Positions 5,318 to 8,887 of a DNA stretch of 8,887 nucleotides are shown here, piece after piece. Origin of the DNA: JBCBSZ01 sp039197885 (lineage in GTDB: Bacteria > Actinomycetota > Acidimicrobiia > Acidimicrobiales > Poriferisodalaceae); NCBI GenBank assembly GCA_039197885.1, contig JBCCTY010000168.1, forward strand, positions 1-8,887, written 5' to 3'. Under the pieces are notes generated by a model. The model ran no database searches and had not been told where the DNA came from. It saw only the letters and a program-made list of their open reading frames with translations. Both the position numbers and the translations under genes were made by a program. Position 1 is the first letter of the stretch; every line of letters begins with the position of its first letter.

Positions 5318-7885
5318 GTGCGCTCCCGTGCCGTCGCGTGCCTCGTCCTGCTGACCTCGCTCCTCGTCGTCCCTGCGACGCCAGCGAGCGCCGATCCTCC
5401 GGCGGCGCCGGCGTCGGTGACCGCCACGGCAGGGACGCACGAGCTCACCGTCGACTGGACCACCGTCCCCGGCGCCGACCGCTACGTCGTCCGCCTGGCT
5501 CCGACGGCCCGCCAGATCACCACCGCCACGCCCGGACCCGTCACGTTCGATCGCCTCCTCGCCGGCGTCGCCTACACCGCGACCGTCACGCCGCTCGACG
5601 ACGTCGACGGCCTCGGCGAGGCCGCCTCGGCGACCGCCACACCGATCGACGACCCGACTGCGGCGCCGGAGGTCATCGAGGTCAGCGCCGGCGACGACAC
5701 GACCTGTGCCCTCCTCGATGACGGCTCCGTGCGGTGCTGGGGTGGCACCGCCGAGGGCGAGCTCGGCACCGGTGACCCCGGCACCGTCGACGAGCGCGCC
5801 GTCGGCGACGACGAGGACGTCGCCGCGCTGTCGCCGATCGACGTGGGCGGGCGCGTCGTGCAGATCTCGGCCGGGGGTGACCACGTCTGCGCACTCACCG
5901 AGGCGTTGCGCGTGCGGTGCTGGGGCTCCGACGACGACGGTGCGCTGGGCCAACCGGGCATCTCTCGCATCGGGATCATCGACGTCCCCGCCGACCATGG
6001 CGACGTCGACGTGGGCGGCGACGTGATCCAGGTGTCGGCCGGCGCCGACCACACCTGCGCGCTGACGGCGAACGGCCGGGTGCGCTGCTGGGGCGACGGC
6101 TCCGATGGCCAGCTCGGTCGTGGCAACGACGACGACGTCGGCGACGACGAGACCCCGGCCTCGGCCGGCAACGCCCGGCTCGGCACCCGAGCCGTGCAGG
6201 TGTCGGTGGGCGACGACCACACGTGCGCCATCACCGTGAGCGGAGCGGTGCGGTGCTGGGGCGAGGCAGCCGAGGGACAGCTCGGCTACGCCAACACCAC
6301 CGACATCGGCGATGACGAGCTCCCCTCGTCGGCCGGCGACGTGCCCCTCGGCGCGCTGGCCACGTCCATCTCCAGCGGGCGGTTCCACAACTGCGTGACG
6401 ACCACGACGCTCGCGGTGCGGTGCTGGGGCGACAACGGCAACGGCCAGGTGCTCCATCGGGACTTCCGTCGGATCGGCGACAACGAGACGCCTGCGTCGG
6501 CCGGCGACGTGCCGATCAACGCGGCGATCAGCGAGCTGTCCCTCGGCGCGCTCCACTCCTGCGTCGTCGCTCCCGGCGTCGGGCTGGGCTGCTGGGGTCG
6601 CGACCGAGAGGGCCGCCTGGGCTACGGACCGGGCGTCGGCACGCCCCCGATCTTCTTCGTCGGGCCGGTCCCGCTGGGCGACGAGCCACTCGACGTCGAC
6701 CTCGGGGAGGACCACACCTGCGTCCTGACCACCGACCGGACGATTCGTTGCTTCGGCGACGGTGGGTTCGGACAACTTGGCACCGCGAGCACCGAGGACG
6801 TCGGTGACGACGAGGTGCCCGCCGCCCTCGACCCACTCGCCCTGATCACTGCGCCGGCGGCTCCGGCCGTGACCGCGACCGGCGGCGACGGGTCGCTGAC
6901 CATCAGCTACTCGGCACCGGCCGACGACGGCGGATCGGCCGTCACGTCCTATCGGATCGTCGCGGACCCGGGTGCCAACACCGTCACACAGACCGCAGCG
7001 GGCACGGTGACGCTGATCGGGCTGCGGCCGGACACCACCTACACGGTGCGGGTCACGGCGGCGAACGGCTACGGCACGTCGCCCGCGGTCCCGGTCACCG
7101 CCGCGACGGGCGGGTCGTCCGAACCCGGACCCCTCGTCGACGGTGACGTCGGCTACTGGATGGCCGACGACGAGGGCACCCTCTTCGCGTTCGGTGATGC
7201 GCCGTCCTTCGAGCCCGTCAGCGTGACAGCCGGCGAGGTGGTCGTCGACGTCGATGCGACACCGACCGGTCATGGGCTGTGGGTCCTCGACTCCGCGGGG
7301 GTGGTCCACACCCGCGGCGACGCACCCGACCTGGGCGACATCTCGGCGGACGTGACCGGCTCACCGACGACGCTCGCGCCCACCCCGGTGGGCGACGGCT
7401 ACTGGATCTTCACGACGACCGGCGACGTGTCGGTCCACGGCACCGCCGTCGACCACGGTGACCTCACCGACCTGCCCCTCAACGGTCCCGTCGTCGCGTC
7501 GGCGGCCACCACCACCGGCGACGGGTACTGGCTCCTCGGCACCGACGGCGGCGTGTTCGCCCTCGGTGACGCGGTGTTCGCCGGTTCGATGGGCGCACGG
7601 CCGCTCAACCAGCCGGTCAACGGCATCACCCCGGATCCCGACGGCGACGGCTACTGGCTCGTGGCCGGCGACGGCGGCGTGTTCGCGTTCGGCGCGCCCT
7701 TCCGCGGGTCGATGGGTGACACGCCCCTCAACGCGCCGGTCACCGGGCTCATCGCCTACGGCGACGGCTACGCCATGGTCGCCACCGACGGCGGCGCGTT
7801 CGTGTTCAGCGACGAGCCCTTCCTCGGGAGCCTCGGTGGGCAGGCACTCACCCGGCTGATCGTCGCCATGACGGCCACCGGGTGA
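5318..7885 (+). CDS. Secreted FN3 / RCC1-propeller / FN3 / GDGYW-repeat protein
   Basis: An 855-residue exported protein. Residues 1-25 form a signal peptide (Arg2/Arg4, hydrophobic core, cleavage probably after TPASA). Residues ~27-111 are a fibronectin type III domain. Seven RCC1-like blades follow (~119-505), each with a core like SAG.DHTCAL...G.VRCWG; conserved VRCWG-type motifs end at 142, 203, 259, 315, 371, 427 and 480. Blades 2-6 have a 56-residue period. Acidic loops such as DVGDDETPASAG (273-284) link blades. A second FN3 domain spans ~513-597. The C-terminus (611-855) is six ~41-residue repeats, best preserved as GDGYWLLGTDGGVFALGDA (734-752). All 14 cysteines of the mature protein lie in the RCC1 blades, as seven pairs with 10-residue spacing. 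No sorting signal, transmembrane anchor or catalytic domain is visible. A binding or adhesion role outside the cell is inference. Start GTG 5318 gives the signal peptide. Confidence 0.9.
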   Translation: MRSRAVACLVLLTSLLVVPATPASADPPAAPASVTATAGTHELTVDWTTVPGADRYVVRLAPTARQITTATPGPVTFDRLLAGVAYTATVTPLDDVDGLGEAASATATPIDDPTAAPEVIEVSAGDDTTCALLDDGSVRCWGGTAEGELGTGDPGTVDERAVGDDEDVAALSPIDVGGRVVQISAGGDHVCALTEALRVRCWGSDDDGALGQPGISRIGIIDVPADHGDVDVGGDVIQVSAGADHTCALTANGRVRCWGDGSDGQLGRGNDDDVGDDETPASAGNARLGTRAVQVSVGDDHTCAITVSGAVRCWGEAAEGQLGYANTTDIGDDELPSSAGDVPLGALATSISSGRFHNCVTTTTLAVRCWGDNGNGQVLHRDFRRIGDNETPASAGDVPINAAISELSLGALHSCVVAPGVGLGCWGRDREGRLGYGPGVGTPPIFFVGPVPLGDEPLDVDLGEDHTCVLTTDRTIRCFGDGGFGQLGTASTEDVGDDEVPAALDPLALITAPAAPAVTATGGDGSLTISYSAPADDGGSAVTSYRIVADPGANTVTQTAAGTVTLIGLRPDTTYTVRVTAANGYGTSPAVPVTAATGGSSEPGPLVDGDVGYWMADDEGTLFAFGDAPSFEPVSVTAGEVVVDVDATPTGHGLWVLDSAGVVHTRGDAPDLGDISADVTGSPTTLAPTPVGDGYWIFTTTGDVSVHGTAVDHGDLTDLPLNGPVVASAATTTGDGYWLLGTDGGVFALGDAVFAGSMGARPLNQPVNGITPDPDGDGYWLVAGDGGVFAFGAPFRGSMGDTPLNAPVTGLIAYGDGYAMVATDGGAFVFSDEPFLGSLGGQALTRLIVAMTATG
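5675..6757 (+). repeat. Seven-unit RCC1-like coding repeat array, mostly 168-bp period
   Basis: The conserved VRCWG codons start at 5729, 5912, 6080, 6248 and 6416. Four of them (5912 to 6416) are exactly 168 bp apart, with a near-identical core GTGCGGTGCTGGGG (GTGCGCTGCTGGGG at 6080). Units 6 and 7 are more divergent (GLGCWG and TIRCFG), and the last spacing is 53 rather than 56 codons. Seven units are enough for one closed beta-propeller. The divergence between units points to old duplication rather than recent expansion. Confidence 0.85.
7148..7882 (+). repeat. Six-unit GDGYW/DGGVFAFG coding repeat array
   Basis: Units begin near residues 611, 651, 692, 734, 776 and 815 of the secreted protein, about 39-42 residues each. 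The pattern is GDGYWl..tDGGvfafGda.f.GsmG..pLn.pV.gi. Units 4 and 5 are closest to the consensus. Units 1-3 are degenerate (for example WVLDSAGVVHTRGDAP in unit 2). I recognise this style as common in exported proteins of Acidimicrobiia. A second beta-propeller is a plausible fold but is not shown by the sequence. Confidence 0.75.
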
Positions 7886-7888
7886 CCG

Positions 7889-8728
7889 TCAGTCCATCCG
7901 CAGGCCGCCGTCGACGTTGAGCGTCTGGCCGGTCACGTAGGACGCGTCGTCCGATGCGAGGAAGGCCACGGCGGCGGCCTGCTCCTCGACGCGTCCCTGG
8001 CGTCCCATCGGGATGCGTGCGATCGCTCCCCGCCGTGGCGCATCGGGAGCGAGATCGAAGCGCTCGGCGGTGCGGGCGAACGTGCCCCGCATCATGTCGG
8101 TGTCGTTGGAGCCCGGCGCCACGCAGTTCACCCGGATGCCGTGGGGGGCGAGCTCGAGCGCGAGCTGCTGGGTGAGGCCGACCATCGCGAACTTGGTGGC
8201 GCAGTAGGCGCCGTAGTTGGGCAATCCCTGGCGGCCGGCCATCGACGAGATGTTGATGATGGAGCCGCCCCGCTCACCGTCGCGGATCAGTCGCCCGGCG
8301 TGGCGCGTGACCAGGTAGAGCCCGTTGAGGTTGACGTCGACGGACCGGAACCAGACGTCGTCGTCCATGTCGAGGATCGGGGCGACACCGGCGTCGCTGG
8401 CGAGCGCGGCGTTGTTGACCAGCACGTCGAGCCGCCCCAGCTCGTCGCGGATCCGGTCGACCATGGCGACCACGTCGTCGATGTCGGCAACGTCGGCGTC
8501 GACGGCGATCGCACGCCGCCCCATGCCCCGGATCTCCTCGGCCACCGACTCGGCCCCGGCCCATCCGGCGTCACGCTCGTGCGCGGGGAACGTGGAGGGC
8601 GGTCGTCGGCTGCCGTGGACCACCACATCGGCGCCGTCCGCCGCGAGGCGCAGCGCGATGGCCCGACCGATGCCGAGCCGCCGGGCGGCGCCGGTGACCA
8701 GGGCGACGCGTCCGTCGAGCCCGCTCAC
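7889..8728 (-). CDS. Short-chain dehydrogenase/reductase (classical SDR)
   Basis: A 279-residue NAD(P)-dependent oxidoreductase with a complete classical SDR set. The cofactor loop is TGAARRLGIGRAIA (12-25), then VDADVAD (76-82), NNAA (105-108), VNLNG with Asn133 (132-136), INISSMAG with Ser162 (158-165), YCATK with Tyr175 and Lys179 (175-179), VAPGSNDTDM (203-212) and the C-terminal SYVTGQTLNVDGG (263-275). Residues ~41-60 (RRPPSTFPAHERDAGWAGAE) form a longer than usual segment after the second strand, where the cofactor-specificity residues sit. The substrate is unknown. The GTG start overlaps the upstream acyl-CoA ligase stop as GTGA, so the two are translationally coupled. A role in acyl-CoA, fatty-acid or sterol-type catabolism is inferred from that neighbour. 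Its stop is 3 nt from the convergent secreted-protein stop. Confidence 0.94.
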   Translation of the reverse strand: MSGLDGRVALVTGAARRLGIGRAIALRLAADGADVVVHGSRRPPSTFPAHERDAGWAGAESVAEEIRGMGRRAIAVDADVADIDDVVAMVDRIRDELGRLDVLVNNAALASDAGVAPILDMDDDVWFRSVDVNLNGLYLVTRHAGRLIRDGERGGSIINISSMAGRQGLPNYGAYCATKFAMVGLTQQLALELAPHGIRVNCVAPGSNDTDMMRGTFARTAERFDLAPDAPRRGAIARIPMGRQGRVEEQAAAVAFLASDDASYVTGQTLNVDGGLRMD

Positions 8729-8887
8729 GCCGTCTCGACGCCGGCAGCCCCCTCGAGGCCGAGCAGCTCGATCGCCCGCTCGCGGAGGAGGAACTTCTGG
8801 ATCTTGCCGGTGACGGTCATCGGCAACTCGTCGGTCGCGTGCACGTAGCGGGGCACCTTGTAGTGGGCGATCCTGCCCTGGCAGAAC
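8725..8887 (-). CDS. Fatty acyl-CoA ligase (AMP-binding family), C-terminal 53 residues (partial)
   Basis: Read leftward from the window edge, the last 53 codons give FCQGRIAHYKVPRYVHATDE, then LPMTVTGKIQKFLLRER and a variable tail ending VETA. This is the C-terminal subdomain of acyl-adenylate-forming enzymes. It includes the A10-type motif PMTVTGKIQK, whose lysine (residue 28 of the fragment) is the adenylation-step catalytic residue. KVPRYV followed by PMTVTGK is typical of FadD-like medium/long-chain acyl-CoA synthetases, which activate fatty acids with ATP and CoA. The N-terminal ATP-binding domain lies beyond the window, so chain-length preference cannot be judged. The stop codon overlaps the SDR start (GTGA), implying one operon. 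Confidence 0.9.
   Translation of the reverse strand, partial: FCQGRIAHYKVPRYVHATDELPMTVTGKIQKFLLRERAIELLGLEGAAGVETA

Noticed and set aside
4780..5721. 313-codon plus-strand frame containing the ABC ATPase start
   Set aside because: Only the part from 4930 to 5073 resembles a protein family. Upstream it is antisense to the kinase, and downstream it is a frame shadow of the permease remnant and the secreted protein.
5729..6430. Regularly spaced GTGCGGTGCTGGGG motif considered as a CRISPR-like or iteron array
   Set aside because: The 168-bp period is a multiple of three and the repeats encode the VRCWG core of RCC1 blades in one continuous reading frame.
5030..7309. 759-codon open frame on the minus strand, antisense to the secreted protein
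   Set aside because: Repetitive low-complexity product that mirrors the 168-bp coding repeats of the sense gene. It has no domain and no start signal.

Overview
This is a high-GC bacterial window with tightly packed genes on both strands. The likely source is an actinomycete-type organism. Evidence for this includes an actinobacterial-style MenB, a DesK/NarL two-component pair, frequent GTG starts, and several genes with a -10-like hexamer only 6-8 nt before the start codon and no Shine-Dalgarno sequence, as in leaderless transcripts. The C-terminal GDGYWL..DGGVFAFG..F.GSMG repeats of the large secreted protein are a style I associate with Acidimicrobiia (Ilumatobacter and relatives). That placement is inference, not proof.

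Layout, left to right. On the minus strand are the first 20 codons of a short-chain dehydrogenase (1-61) and a RidA/YjgF-like protein (198-596). Divergent from these, on the plus strand, are a histidine-phosphatase-superfamily protein (664-1371) and menB (1390-2292), encoding dihydroxynaphthoyl-CoA synthase of menaquinone synthesis. menB overlaps tail-to-tail by 7 bp with a minus-strand 3-methyladenine DNA glycosylase I (2286-2930). Upstream of the glycosylase on the same strand lie a NarL-type response regulator (2959-3642) and its DesK-type histidine kinase (3639-4856), with a 4-bp overlap.

Divergent from the kinase is a gene remnant (4930-5258). It begins as an ABC-transporter ATPase, breaks off inside the Walker A motif, and continues in another frame as what looks like the last ~60 residues of an ABC-2 permease. 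This looks like an internal deletion that fused the two ends of an ABC exporter operon. The two-component system that would normally control such an exporter is still intact. Three short palindromes sit between the kinase and the remnant.

The largest gene (5318-7885) encodes a secreted 855-residue protein: signal peptide, fibronectin type III domain, seven RCC1-like propeller blades each with one cysteine pair, a second FN3 domain, and six ~41-residue GDGYW repeats. It ends 3 nt from a convergent short-chain dehydrogenase gene (7889-8728). That gene is translationally coupled to the 3' end of a fatty acyl-CoA ligase gene (8725-8887), suggesting a small acyl-CoA or lipid catabolism operon that continues beyond the window.

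Most of the window is housekeeping or common accessory metabolism. No CRISPR array, tRNA, rRNA, insertion sequence or recognised defence system is visible. The points most worth a second look are the ABC-operon deletion scar beside an intact two-component system, and the cysteine-paired double-repeat secreted protein.
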